From Coptis chinensis (taxonomy: Eukaryota; Streptophyta; Magnoliopsida; Ranunculales; Ranunculaceae): a stretch of DNA of 64,000 nucleotides. Made by a program: the position numbers and the translations under genes. The notes beneath the pieces were generated by a model that saw only the letters and a program-made list of their open reading frames with translations, searched no databases and was not told where the DNA came from. The stretch covers positions 91,222,501 through 91,286,500 of the forward strand of contig CM027383.1 in the NCBI GenBank assembly GCA_015680905.1, written 5' to 3'. The number at the start of each line of letters is the position of its first letter. Positions within the stretch are counted from its first letter, which is position 1. Positions 1 through 12,379 of the stretch are shown piece after piece.

Positions 1-133
1 TATTCTCAGCAATTATAGGCGTGAATAATAGAATTCGAGTATTAATCTTTAGGTTCGAAATGTTCATTTGTCTTATTACTAAAAAAATATATCCTACCTA
101 CATTAATATCGGTTCTTCCAGGATGCTTATAAT

Positions 134-1457
134 TAGGGGTGGGCAATGAACATCAGCATATAGGTGGCTATAAATGGTTTGCCCTAAACATAAAAAGCCC
201 TTAAGATATTAGGTCCCCTTCGAAGGAACGGCCCGCCTAAAAAAGTCACAGATAGGGCGAGGGTCATGTAGGGTCACAAGTCGAAACCTCAAATTTCCTC
301 GACCTCGACCTCTAGCCCTCTTTAAAAGGCTTTTAGAATTTAGGCTTTAGGAGCAGGCCTATATATTTTCTTTTTTTTTTTACTTACATCAGTTTTAAAA
401 CTCATTTATATTACAAAATGTACAATAATCTACAAACTCAAAAGTCCAACCAATCTAAGTAATAATCCTCAGATAAGTCCAAAAATTTAAAATGCACATC
501 CACAATCTAACGAATCAAGACATCGAGAGTTCGAATTTGTTCTTCCTGTTACTCAAACCTTACTAAAATTACATTTAACATTGAAATACATAGACAAATA
601 ATTATATTATCATTTTAAAAGGAAGAAGTAATATATATAAAGAAGTTTAAAACATAATAGTTTTGGTTAATGGTGGTCATGGAAGTTGTTAAACTATTTG
701 TAATATCATAAATTATTTTATAATAGATTCAAACAAATATAATATTACCTTTCTTCTAATTTAAAAGTGATTCAAGTTTTCAGATATGGAAATGAAAATA
801 TTGGCTTTTGAACAAGTGATGGAGAAAGGTTTGAGATTACAAATGTCATTTTTCCTCGACAAATGTTGTTTTTGGTTTCTATGTTATAAATGTCTGGTCC
901 ACACAATTCATGATTACAGATTTGCTTTTTTAATGGTGTGGAAGGAAATCTTTAGTTTTAGACTTGGCTTGGATGTGAATAAAAATATAATTTATAAGAA
1001 ATAATTGAGAAAAGAAATCGGAGAATAATAAGTTATGGACTTTGACTTGATGATCAAAAGGAATAAAGTCTTATTTTTATTAGGCTAGTGCTCATTGTTC
1101 TTCACTCATTCTTTTAAGTTGACAAGTTTTTGTTATATAAAACAAGTTATTCCAAACTTACCCTTGGGTGTAAGTGATAAATTACTGGACAATGTTATTT
1201 TAATTGAAAATATTTAACAAAGAGTTGGACATTATGGTATGTGTATTTATATCTTTGAAAGTATGAAATAATAGGGGCGGTTAGGGCTTGGTTGGTCGGG
1301 CCTATGTTTTAGAATCTTAGCCCTAATACAGAAGGCATTTAGGGCACCTGTCTGGCCCTAAACTCTGGAGGGCTTTAGTTGTGAGGGCTTTATAGGGCTT
1401 AGGTCGGGTCGGTCGAGGTAGGGTTAGGTCGTTAGGGCCAAATTCCAACCCCTACTC
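134..1457. repeat. GGGCC-rich repeat blocks, possibly hAT-related
   Basis: Two blocks rich in GGGC/GCCC words lie in opposite orientation, at about 134-365 and 1273-1457. The outer ends look alike when inverted: TAGGGGTGGGCAA on the left, and AACCCCTA on the right, which reads TAGGGGTTGGAAT on the other strand. That resembles hAT-type terminal repeats, but I found no matching 8-bp target duplication. The DNA between the blocks is AT-rich and shows no convincing gene. Confidence 0.3.
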
Positions 1458-1459
1458 TA

Positions 1460-4070
1460 CTTAATGAGCCACATCAGCAAAGTTTTTTAAAATAGTCCCT
1501 ACTTGAAAAATAATTACTTACCTTTTACCAAAATAGCCCCTGAATTTAGTGTCTTCTCTAATTTAATATAAATCAAAATTGTATTTTCATATTGGTTGAA
1601 AAAAATAAAATAAAACTACGTCCGGTTATTTCAATTTCATATGTTATTTATTTCATTATGCATGGGCTATTTTAGTAATTATCTAATAAAAAAATAACCC
1701 TAAACACCCAGTTTTCCTTCCGTGAAACACCCCACTTCAATAAAAATAAAAACAAAAGGTCTCTCCACAGTTTCGAAGAAGACGAGGATTTAAACCTTGG
1801 CTCATTTCCTTGAATGTTAAATCTTATCTTGATTATCGATGATAGTCACAATGTATGATCATCATCATCACCTCTTATTAATTAATTAACTAAAAATACT
1901 GAATTCTTTCTCTTTTCTGCTTGGAGAACACACTAAAACAACAAAGAACGGATTCATCACCTCCCGCGTTAAAGAAGAGATAGTGCATTACGTTAGGAGA
2001 CTTGAACAAGAGTTACAAGTCCGCTAATTTTTTTAAAACAGGGGCCATGACATTACGGTGAGTTGCCTTTAGGAGGCTTTGGATCGAATACTATAATATA
2101 ACAATATGAAATGTGTTAGTTCGGTGTCTATACTTCCCCTTGATGTGGCTAATGGATAAATTCCCTTTACGGAATTGATTGCTTAATTAAAATTTAGAGT
2201 AGGCAGTTCTTTGTTTGACAAAGAAATATTGTTGTAATTAACAAACCTACCGCACCAAACCTTGCTATATATTTAAGTTTGTACCTCTATAGATGAAGTC
2301 TTATTTGGTGATTGATCGATGCGGCTTCAATGGGCGGGTCTTCGGATCATGAGAGCAATGGTATAAACTACGCCTTCCAACAATGCCATTGGCACTCACC
2401 TTCCGAGCATACCATTAACGGGAAGAGGTAAATATTTCCATCGTGAGTAATATTCATGTCTTAATTCATTCATAAGTTTGACTGTCAAGTAAGTTTGACT
2501 CGTTGCACATGGTTCACTGGATAATAGATCCCATTCTCGGGTAACCGAACGGTTGTGATTGGAACTCGATAATAAGATTGGCCGCTTTCAAGCATTTTCT
2601 CTGAGGAGGTAAAACCGTTAGGATAGACCTTTGGGAAGAGACATACTATTGTTATAACTAAGCATCTCCCTCATATGAGTGTTTGTTATCCATTCCATTA
2701 GAGAAGGATATAAAGTCCATAACCGATAACCAAAAGGAGATAAATGTGGGGATCGTGGATCCAAGGCACATAAAGGTTGCCGGGTAAGAAGTATTACAAA
2801 TACATTGGCTCCCTTTACTACTCCCCTTATACGTAAGGTGTTCTTTTGGACCATCAAGAAAAGGGTACATACTCTTACCCTACTCCACCTACTTAGCAAT
2901 TTTAGTGCTCAATTCTATGATAGACCAAATGGGAATGACTCTAATGAGTGCTTTTAGCCCTTCCACTTGATCAACACGATAATTCCCATGGTTTAAAAAT
3001 TTGAACCATCGAGTCTAAATCTTCTTCCATATTTCTTATGATGCATGCTTTGTTTAGGAACCTACGTGAGCACTATGAATATCAATCAAATTCATATAGA
3101 CAAAGAATGGTAATGATATTGGTGACAAGTCAAGGTGATACCTTAGTTTGTCCGAAGGTTTGACAAAATTTTAGTCGCCTCTCTCTATGAAGCATGGATA
3201 TTTTTGTAAGGGTGAAGTATCCGTCCCGACACGGATATGCCCCGATACGTGCCGGATACGCGATTTGGAGTATCCGATTTTTTAATTTCCGACACGCGGG
3301 GGACATTTAATATTAATCTCACAAATTTTTTTTGGAACTTCAAAAAAAAAAAAATGAAATAAAATCCGAAATAAGAAGAGATGCAAGAGAAGAAAGATGA
3401 AGTGATTAAGTGGTACCTGACTAACTAATTTTAATCTACTAAAAAAGAAAACTTCTTTTTAAAACCTCCATGGATAAATCTTCAATTATATGAAGTAGAA
3501 TTGCCATTTTAATTTGAATTTGGTGAAAAATGCTCAATTATATATATTATTTAAACGTATCAATGACGATCCGTGTCCTATATTTTTGAAAAATGTCGCG
3601 GTCCACAGATTCGTGGTCGTGATTGTCGCTGCGGTCCTTAGAGATCCGTGCTTCCTAGGTCTCGCGGATAGTAAACTCTGTTTAAGTTGTCCACTGGGAA
3701 TGCCAAATTTCTATTTCTAAAAGCTACCACAATGACTTGAGTAAGTTCCGTAAATAAGCTTTTAATGGATGTTTACTTTGATATATAGAGGACAACCCAC
3801 CAAGAAGAAGAATGCAGATGACAATAGGAGCATCATTTGAATTCGAAAACCACTTTCAAGCCAAAATGATCTTGGATATACACTACGAGAGCCAATTTTG
3901 TTCATTTCTTTCTTGTGATGTTCATGATCGACTTCCCATGGTAACGGGTTTCAATGAACCAAAGTCACCATAAATATATTCAAAGTTCAAGCTTTGATGC
4001 AATGAATAAAAAGGTTCGCTGCCGCTTATTAATGATGATTTCATGATATGTTGTTGGTAATTGTGTCTTT
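1460..4070. other. decayed repeat DNA, no intact gene
   Basis: This stretch is AT-rich with only short chance open frames on both strands. It lies directly upstream of the hAT transposase C-terminal relic and is probably the decayed body of the same element, but I could not recognise an N-terminal BED finger or catalytic core. A short block at about 3215-3300 repeats forms of the words TATCCG and GACACG/GATACG. Confidence 0.4.
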
Positions 4071-4078
4071 ACTTTTCA

Positions 4079-4480
4079 GAGTTGCATGGTGGCAACAAAG
4101 ATGGAATAAATTGCTTAGAGCTACAAACTAATAGCGGTTCGAGTATTAAGTCAAACATGTTCATCATATGGGTGTGACCATAATCGAAACGCCCGAACCG
4201 GATCCATAGAAAAAGACGCTTAATCATCTAGCTCAAAGGAGTTTGAGTGACCTTATCTATGTTCGTTACAACTTGCATCTTAGGGAGCCAATTGAGAAGA
4301 AAGATGACAACGGTTTCACCTTTGAGAGTGTCCTGTTTGAAAGCCTATGGACTTTGGGACAGAGAGACAGAGAAAGAAGCTTGGCAGAAGATGAGGTACT
4401 ACCAAAATGAGTCTCTTCTTTCCGACAATTACTTTTTACTAATCATACCAAGAAGGGTAAACTTCTTTGATAGAATAATT
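4079..4480 (+). pseudogene. hAT transposase C-terminal (dimerisation) domain relic
   Basis: Translation gives a WWQQRWNKLLRATN-like stretch, then LIAVRVLSQTCSSYGC, then in another frame RSLSDLIYVRYNLHLRE. These are the conserved blocks of the hAT C-terminal dimerisation domain of plant BED-finger/DUF659 transposases. In-frame stops follow the first block and the frame changes at about 4215, so the copy is dead. An acidic tail rich in Asp and Glu can be read to about 4680. In hAT elements this domain holds the transposase complex together. The catalytic core is not recognisable upstream. Confidence 0.7.
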
Positions 4481-5039
4481 GGTTAAATGTGATCCTTTAC
4501 AATGAGATGGAGCAACCTGAGGCGTGATGACGAGGTGTATGAGAATGAAGAGAGAAATCTTGGGGGTAAGAAAGGGACCCATAGATATGCTAACGTTTGA
4601 AGACGTGGTCGAACCATTGGAGACTCATACCATTCCAAGATGATGATGAGGATGATCTCGATTTTCTTGATGATTTGTTGATTAATTGTTTTGTATCATT
4701 CATGTCACACACAAACAAGGTTGTGAGTTCAGTGTGAACTTTATCTAATAATAGTCTCCAAGTTGTAATGCTTTGTTTGAAACTTCTAAGGAAGCCAAAT
4801 GATGATATAAATTATTGTGTGATTTATTTTGTAAATGTTCCATTCTTCCAGTTTTCCTTTGGCGGGCATAAAAGTTGAACTTAGAAGTTAGCACGATGTT
4901 TATGATAATATCCAATTTATCATTGTTGTTTGCCTTTGGATATTATAACAAATCTCCTATTTGACAATTTATTATGTGGTAATGGGAACTCTATATCTAT
5001 ATGTTATTATTGTTATTTTCATTGAATATTATGCTTGAT

Positions 5040-5481
5040 AACAGCGTTATAAAAATAATTAAATAGATAATTTTTTACACTTGGTGTTAATAATGGTATG
5101 TTATTATTTATTACTAATTATTACTAATTTAACAAGAAATGTATAGCAAACCCAGTCATCGGCGGGTAGATTTGCTATTATGTCGAATAACTCAAACAAC
5201 TGGTGAAAATATTACTACAATTAACCGACATAATAGGTTTTGAAATAGCAGGCCCGGCCACAGGTCGGGCTGCATGGCTAGTATATATATAAAACCCGAA
5301 TATATATAGCACACAATTTATTGTGAAAAGCCGTTGATATGGATCTATCTTAAAATCACCACTTGGGCTTGGATCACCCAATCATGGACTCGGGCTAAAT
5401 TCAGGAAATGGTGAAAGCCCAACGTGTAGCCCAGTTTAATGGTGAAAGCAACTGTTTCTGTCATTCTCAAACGAAGAAGAT
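5040..5481 (+). promoter_or_regulatory. upstream region of the aprataxin-like gene
   Basis: This AT-rich stretch precedes the first ATG at 5482 and has no competing gene. A TATATATATA run at about 5283-5292 could serve as a TATA element, with a purine-rich leader (acgaagaagat) just before the ATG. No transcription start can be fixed from sequence alone. Confidence 0.35.
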
Positions 5482-8400
5482 ATGGAGATGGACAGTGAAA
5501 TGATTCCACAAGGTACGTAACCCGAAATATCTGTTTTTATAATTGCATCTCTGTATCGTCATTTTTGTCGTTTTGTGTTTGCAGAAGAAATGGAGAAGAA
5601 TACTAAGGGTGTAATAGTAATTTTGATGGGTGCACCTGGAAGTGGCAAGTCTACTTTCTGTGAAAATGTCATTAAAGCTGCTAAACGAACTTGGGTTCGT
5701 GTTTGCCAGGTCTATTTATATCGCTCTCTGTAAATTCCAACTTGTTTTAACAATTTCTAGTAAAGGGTATGAAGAAGCTGTTGTTTTACATTATAGGATA
5801 CCATTGGAAATGGAAAATCTGGGACAAAAGCCCAGTGTTTAAAGAGTGCAGTGGAGGCGTTGAAGGATGGGAAAAGTGTTTTTATAGATAGATGCAATAT
5901 AGACAGACAACAACGTGCTGAGTTTGTGAAGCTAGGGGGACCTCAAGTGGATGTTCATGCTGTTGTGCTTGATCTTCCTGCTCGACTTTGTATATCTCGA
6001 TCAGTGAAGCGTACTGGTCATGAAGGAAACTTGCAAGGTGGAAAGGCTGCTGCTGTTGTGAACAGAATGCTGCAGAACAAAGAACTACCTAAGCTGAATG
6101 AAGGGTTCTCTCGAATCACATTTTGCCAAAATGACACTGATATTCAAGGTGTTGTTAATACGTACACTGCCCTTGGGCCACGGGATACCTTGCCATTGGG
6201 ATGTTTTGGTCAGAAAAACCCAGGTGCAATGGTTCAATTAGGAATCATGAAATTCTTGAAGAAAGTTGAGAATCCTGCCAAAGATTCAAATGTGAATTGC
6301 TCACATGGTACTGTGTCTAATGAAGAAACTGAGGAACCTGCTGGTAAGGAATGTAAGGAAACAACCCCTTCAGCTGTTCAGAATTCAAATCAAGAAATAA
6401 AAATGGATGAAAACTTGCCACTGGACTCATCAGCTGCTGTGATTTCAGAAACTTCTTCTAGTGGTTCTACTCTTGCATTTCCGTCCATTTCGACTGCTGA
6501 TTTTCAGTTCAACCTGGAGAAGGCATCTGATGTCATTGTTGAAGAAGTTGAGAATTTTTTTAATAAGGTTGAGAATGTCAAACTTGTTTTGGTAGACCTG
6601 ACTCATCGGTCAAAGATTTTGGCTTTGGTTAGGGCTAAAGCGTTGCAGAAAAATATTGACCCTGCCAAATTCCTCACGTTTGTAGGAGATATAACTCAGC
6701 TTTATACACTAGGTGGTTTGCGCTGTAATGTAATTGCTAATGCTGCCAACTGGTAAGCTTTAACAAAAAGTGTTTTTAATTACTATTTTTCACACTCGAG
6801 TTTTGGACTTGGGCGCTAAAGTATGCTGGGATCGGGGAACATGTTAAATTCATATCAATGGTTGTATAAGGATTACTTCTTTACCTTTGTGTGTGGTTTG
6901 TCATCTCGAGTCATTATTTGAGAACTTGTTAACTATACCAGTATACCTACAGTATGTAACCACTTCTTGCAAGATTTTATATTGCTACTAAAGAAGTGCT
7001 AATTCTGTAGAGTCTGTGCCAGCTGTTTCATTTTGTAGTAGAAGCAACATAAGACACTGAGAAGGTGCATCGCATAACATAGGGGAGAGGCAAAGGAATT
7101 CACTCATAATCAATAATAAACTGTTTTGAGCTCCGCACAAATTTTTGCCGACCATGCATATAGCTGCATGACTTGACCGTGTCATATGTTACTGTGTAGA
7201 TGAGGGCTAGTATTTTCACCTTCACTTGACATTTTTTTGCATTATTATTTAGTGATTTTTGTGCATATTCTGGGTAGGGATAGAAACCGGGGGAGGGGGG
7301 GATGTACTTGGACGCTCACAACAATGCCTAAATACCAAATACATATCATCAGGAAACTGAATTTAGCCTCTGGAGAACATCCACACTTCGACTAGAAATG
7401 AATGATTATTCTGATGGAGCATGTTGTTTCCATAGGGAGGCCTACTGTGAACGTATCAACCTTTTGTTTTGTTTTCCTGTATTTTTTGTTTTCTTTTTTG
7501 AAATCATTGAATTTCTTTTAGTACATTAGTTCGTATATTTATGCAGGAGTATTGATACGGCTATATGGCATAAGAAAGAGTACATATGAGAATTTCCCAT
7601 TAATACAAGGAAGATGGTTGACGAGTCGGTTTGTCATGCCATTACATTTATGGTTGTGACTTGTGAGATGGCAATATTGGATACTTGTTACCATAAATAT
7701 TTTAAAGAACTGCCAACTAAAAGAAATTTGCAAGGTTAAAGGCGTAAGGGTAGAAGACTTGTATTCTTACCCAGTCATGTCAAGGTATCTGATTAAAATA
7801 TTTGTTTGTGCAGGCGACTGAAACCTGGCGGTGGTGGAGTAAATGCAGCTATTTTCAATGCCGCCGGTCCATCCCTAGAAGCTGCAACTGAGAAACTGGC
7901 TGGGTCTCTTGCACCAGGGAGTGCTTTAGTTGTACCTCTTCCTTTAACCTCCCCGTTATATAAAAAAGAAGGGGTTACTCATGTCATACATGTTCTTGGC
8001 CCGAACATGAATCCCCACAGACCAAACTTTCTTAACAATGACTACAATAAAGGTTGCAATGTTCTCCGTAAGGCCTACTCATCACTATTTGAAGGTTTTG
8101 CATCTGCTGTGAATAAGCAAATAACAGAGAAAGGTTGCGGAGAAGATCTACCACAGAGACAGCCTACTAGTGATTTTTCAAATAACAATCAGAAGATTAA
8201 GCGAGGGGCTACCTATGACTCTGAGAGAAATAAGAAATGCAAGGGGCTTGATGGTGAACCTGGAAATCAGCATGTTTTCTCAGAGTCAAATGAAAGTGTT
8301 TGCCTCTCTGGGTCTACTAGTGCTAAAAAGAGAAATCCACAATTGGACAATGATAATGCTGGTGGCGAAACGCCCAAGAGTTGGGGTTCATGGGCTCAAG

Positions 8401-10055
8401 GTCTTCATCATATTGCTATCCATCCTGAGAAGTACAGTAATGTTGTCATTGAGATGGTAGATGATGTGGTTGTTCTGAACGATCTTTACCCCAAGGTAAC
8501 TGACCTGCTATTGGTCTCATCTATAATTGTTGTTACAACGGTTAATACTTCATCTTTCATGCAGGCACAAAATCACCTTCTGGTGTTAGCAAGAAAGGAT
8601 GGTCTTGATCATCTTGCAGATGTAGGGGAAGAACACCTTCAATTACTAAGGACCATGCATGCCGTGGGTGTGAAGTGGGCTAGGAAGTTCTCATCAGATG
8701 ATGCTTCATTGATCTTCCGTCTCGGATACCATTCTGTACGTATTATTAATAGTACAGTCTACAGATGCTGAATAGGTCATATCTTTTCTCATTCAATTGT
8801 TTGGCTATGTTGCAGCACCAGTAAAAAATTACAGTAATTTGGAGATAATATTTCGGAATATTGGTGGTGCTAATGATTGAGGAACACTTAGAAATAGAAA
8901 TAAATAAAACATGCTTATTTTAAAACTACGTGAGTTTTGTTGGAGACATACTTTCCTAATTCCGTGCATCATAATTTTCATCTCTCGTTGTTTTCTTTAT
9001 TGCATGAGTTTCTTACTGACGAGTATTCCTTTATTTAGTAAATGGTATATAGTTACTGCAGATTGAAGTTCTATAGTTATACTCGTGTCTTTAGTCCATG
9101 AGGTTGGAGCCCTGTGCAATTTTTTCCTCATGAATTAAGATTATGATGATTCATGTGTTCACATATTATTATTAATATTATTATTTTTATTTTTTATTTT
9201 TATTTTTTTTTCGATAACCGAGTTCACATATTAGTTCTCCTTTATATTTTGTTGTGAATACTGTTATGTATGGATATGTATGTATTATTAATACTGTAAA
9301 GAGTGCTCTATTGTTTAGATTGCTTCTTATTCAAATGCTCAGGGTTATGTTGCAACACTCCAACGCCAGTAAGATATACACGTACAAGGATCCCGACTGA
9401 ATATTATATCTATGTATTTCTCGTTCTCATTGGAATGTCCATTAGGTTTAAACCCTGTGGACCACTCACACTCGTCATCCTCACGATGGAAGACCATGAG
9501 CACACACAGTAGTTCTCATCGATCTTTCTTTTTAAATACCACAATGTACTGTATGTATAATCATTAATCAATAGCATAAATAGTGTTGGATAGTTATGTT
9601 GGTCAAAAGTTCAAGGTAATGTTGCAGCACCAGTATAAAAGACAGTAATTTGGATTTGACTGAGTATTACAAGATTATAAGCCACAGTTACTGACTGGAA
9701 TAAAATACTCTTGCAGACCCCTTCAATGCAGCAGCTACACCTCCATGTTATCAGTCAGGATTTCAACTCAACACATTTAAAAAACAAGAAGCACTGGAAT
9801 TCGTTTACCACTGCTTTTTTCCGCGATTCAGTAGATGTAATTGATGAAATCAGTAAATATGGGAAAGCAAGGTTGAACAACGACGAGAAGCTATTGTCAA
9901 TGGAGTTGAGGTGCCACCGATGTAGGAGTGCACATCCTAACATTCCCCGCCTCAAATCACACATTAGCAAATGCCGAGCACCATTCCCTCCATCTCTGCT
10001 CCAAGAGGGTCATCTCATACCAGCACCACCTAGTGGTGCCGAAACTGAAGCATAG
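5482..10055 (+). CDS. BHLH140: aprataxin-like protein: P-loop kinase + macro + HIT + zinc finger
   Basis: Six exons give an unbroken 767-residue protein: 5482-5512, 5585-5709, 5797-6752, 7814-8495, 8565-8735 and 9717-10055. All junctions are GT-AG and the phases match. Domains in order are a P-loop nucleotide-kinase domain with Walker A GAPGSGKST at residues 26-34, a macro domain (NAANW and FNAAG, about 345-480), a low-complexity linker, a HIT domain with LHLHVISQDF (about 662-671) and a C-terminal CHRC...H...C zinc finger (about 705-735). This is the plant aprataxin-like family, named bHLH140 in Arabidopsis although no bHLH domain is visible. Aprataxins remove AMP from abortive DNA-ligation ends in the nucleus. 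By alignment to animal aprataxin, the first His of the HIT triad is Gln here and the nucleophilic His is kept. The start is the first ATG of a short exon; a second ATG follows two codons later. Confidence 0.9.
8736..9716 (+). repeat. intron 5 of the aprataxin-like gene with internal diverged repeats
   Basis: Three related blocks start at about 8736, 9275 and 9550. Each opens with a GTA(C/T)GTAT-AT-AAT-like string and each later contains ATGTTGCA-CAC(C/T)-CAG (at 8807, 9345 and 9618). The intron seems to have grown by copying a segment next to the exon 5 donor site. The copies carry acceptor-like TTGCAG words ahead of the real acceptor at 9715-9716. Confidence 0.5.
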
Positions 10056-11041
10056 GTATAAAAGTACGTAAAACTTATCCGTGAAAGTGTGTACATCTGA
10101 TAAGCATTTTGTTTCATACAAACCTTTTTGTTGATAGGATGCTTTTGTTTGATGAAAAACAGTATGTACCTCTGTAGTTCTGTCCTCTTTGTTGTGAATT
10201 TTGAGCTAGAATGAATAGAAGTAGGACACGGTGCCAGGAGTTTCAATGCAATGAGAGGTCGATTCAGTGTTATGTTTTGTGAAGGGAAAAATTAGATTAC
10301 GTATTAGATCTTTACTCATAGCAAATTTTCTGCAGAGATTTACTTGATAAAACTTAACTAGGGCATCAGATGAATAACAGCCTAGTGTTAGCTTATAGCA
10401 GTTGGCTCCACAACTATCACGGATTTGTGTTTGCATTGAGCGATTATTCCAAATATGTGTCACATACTGTTATTTTGGTACCTTCCCTCCACATCCATAT
10501 CCTTGTACGGCAATTGGCAGCCCAGCTTATTTAATGTTCATAACGTGGACAGTACGAAATCACTTAGCATGTTGCTGGGAAATTATTTCGTTGGACACCA
10601 AAAATCGTGTCCAGAACTTGCTTATGTCGGACAAACGATAAGGATAGAAATCGTGATGCAGATTATCGTACCAGTGTACCAAAGCTCACTGCGTTTCAAA
10701 AATTTTAACCTCGCGTCCTTGCTAGAAAAACTGAAGATCGTAGGTACAATTGACTGCAGGAAGACATTGAAAGTTATTGTAAATTGCGAGAGCTGATTTT
10801 TGGGTGTGGTCTCTTGATATCAAAGGTTAGTCCATTTTGCTTGGGAACATTTCTGTTTATAGTTCTCCTTGATGATGATCCCGACGCCATATAAATCATC
10901 ATATTGAAGATCAAACAAAAACTGCACTCCCTTTTGGCGAGATAAAAAATTCCGATGCAAACTTATTTTTTAGTATGAGAATCTCGTGGCATCAGTATCA
11001 TCTTCCAAAAATCACGACCCAAACTCTATGTTTGTTGGCTT
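10056..11041. other. intergenic, no gene seen
   Basis: This covers the 3' flank of the aprataxin-like gene and unassigned DNA. Short overlapping open frames occur on both strands around 10.4-10.8 kb, but none shows a recognisable domain or plant-like codon pattern. Confidence 0.5.
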
Positions 11042-11044
11042 TAA

Positions 11045-11546
11045 GAGCATTCCCAGTGCAAGTCAAAATAAACCCCCCATTATCACCTCCACGTAGGCAC
11101 TTATTCCCTCTTTTTTCACCAAAACGGTGAAAAGCAAGGTGAAGCTGTGCAATGCAAACGTGAAAAAAAAATCTCGGACGGGATGTTGGATTCCGTCTGG
11201 AGGCTTTTTGATTGAGACGGAATGTGACGGAATATAACATTCCGTCTGGTATTTTGTCTAAAGTTAAAAAAAAAAAAAAAAAAATACACGCGAGACGGAA
11301 TGAAACATTCCATCCGAAAAAAAAAAAAAAAACTGATTTAAAAAAGAAAAAAACACACACCAAATGGAATTCAACATCCCGTCCGAAGTTAACAAGTCAG
11401 CCACTATCTCGGTGGAAGATTTCACTTTGATTTTAACTGGGGAAAATAGTCACCAGTTTTTCACCTCTGCATTGCACACCCCTTTTTTAACCAAACCGGT
11501 GACTATAGTCACAAACCCCCCAAAACCACTTGCATTGGGAAGGCTC
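11045..11546. mobile_element. Harbinger-type MITE, 502 bp
   Basis: The ends are GAGCATTCCCAGTGCAAG and, inverted, GAGCCTTCCCAATGCAAG. Both are flanked by TAA (11042-11044 and 11547-11549), as expected for PIF/Harbinger insertion. It has no coding capacity. The outer 150-200 bp at each end closely match the ends of the large element starting at 11656, including TTTTCACCAAAACGGTGAAAA-like and GTGACTATAGTCAC segments and the subterminal GACGGGATGTT motif. It is therefore an internally deleted relative of that element. Two A-tracts of about 15-20 bp lie in its centre. Confidence 0.85.
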
Positions 11547-12379
11547 TAATGTTCATAGAAAGAAAGGTATCTTAATTCGTGTTGTGATTGTTAAGTTTCA
11601 CATGACAAACCCAGACAATAAATTTTTCCCAAGAGTACCACGCAGGTCTGTCTAAGAGCATTTGCAATGCAGGTGACTATAATCCCTCCCTTATCACCAC
11701 CACCTTAGCACTTATTCACCCCATTTTCACCAAAACGGTGAAAACCAAGGTGAAGTTGTGCAATGCAAAGGTGAATAAAATATCTCGGACGGGATGTTAG
11801 ATTCCGTCACGGAAGTTTTGATTAAGGCGGAATGTAACATCCCGCCTAGTGAGTCAATATGAGCAGGGCGTGAGCAGGGCTCCATTTTCACTTTCTTCCC
11901 AGCCTCCATTGTGATTTTCTAGCCTCCATTAACAACCTTTTATCACAAACTTTCATTCCTAATGACTTCTCCACCCCTAATGCATCCCCACCAACCTCAC
12001 CACATGAAGAGCGTAGTAGATGGTTTGGAAGTTTTAAAATATCCAAAAAAAGGGGAAAAAAGGATCGTCGTCGTGAACGCAAAATGTGGGCGAGGATGAT
12101 GAAATTGAACTTGGGTTCAATTTTCCACCGCGTTGTGAAATCGAGGAACACCCACCATTAGCGTCAACATCGATCTGACACGTAGCAAATCGAGTGGCAG
12201 AGTCTCAAGTAAGTTTTAGATTTTTTTTTATGTTAATTATTATTATTTATGTTAGTTTATTATATCAAGTTTGTTGTTGTGTAATTAGTTTGAATTTGTC
12301 GCATTGTTTTAAAAAAAAAATTAGTTGTAATTATATTGTATTGCGTGTTGGTTGAATGTAGGAAGTACACCTATGGAAA

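Noticed and set aside
10402-10796. Overlapping plus-strand open frames of 79 and 113 codons downstream of the aprataxin-like gene
   Set aside because: No recognisable domain, unusual composition and mutual overlap; most likely chance frames in the 3' flank.
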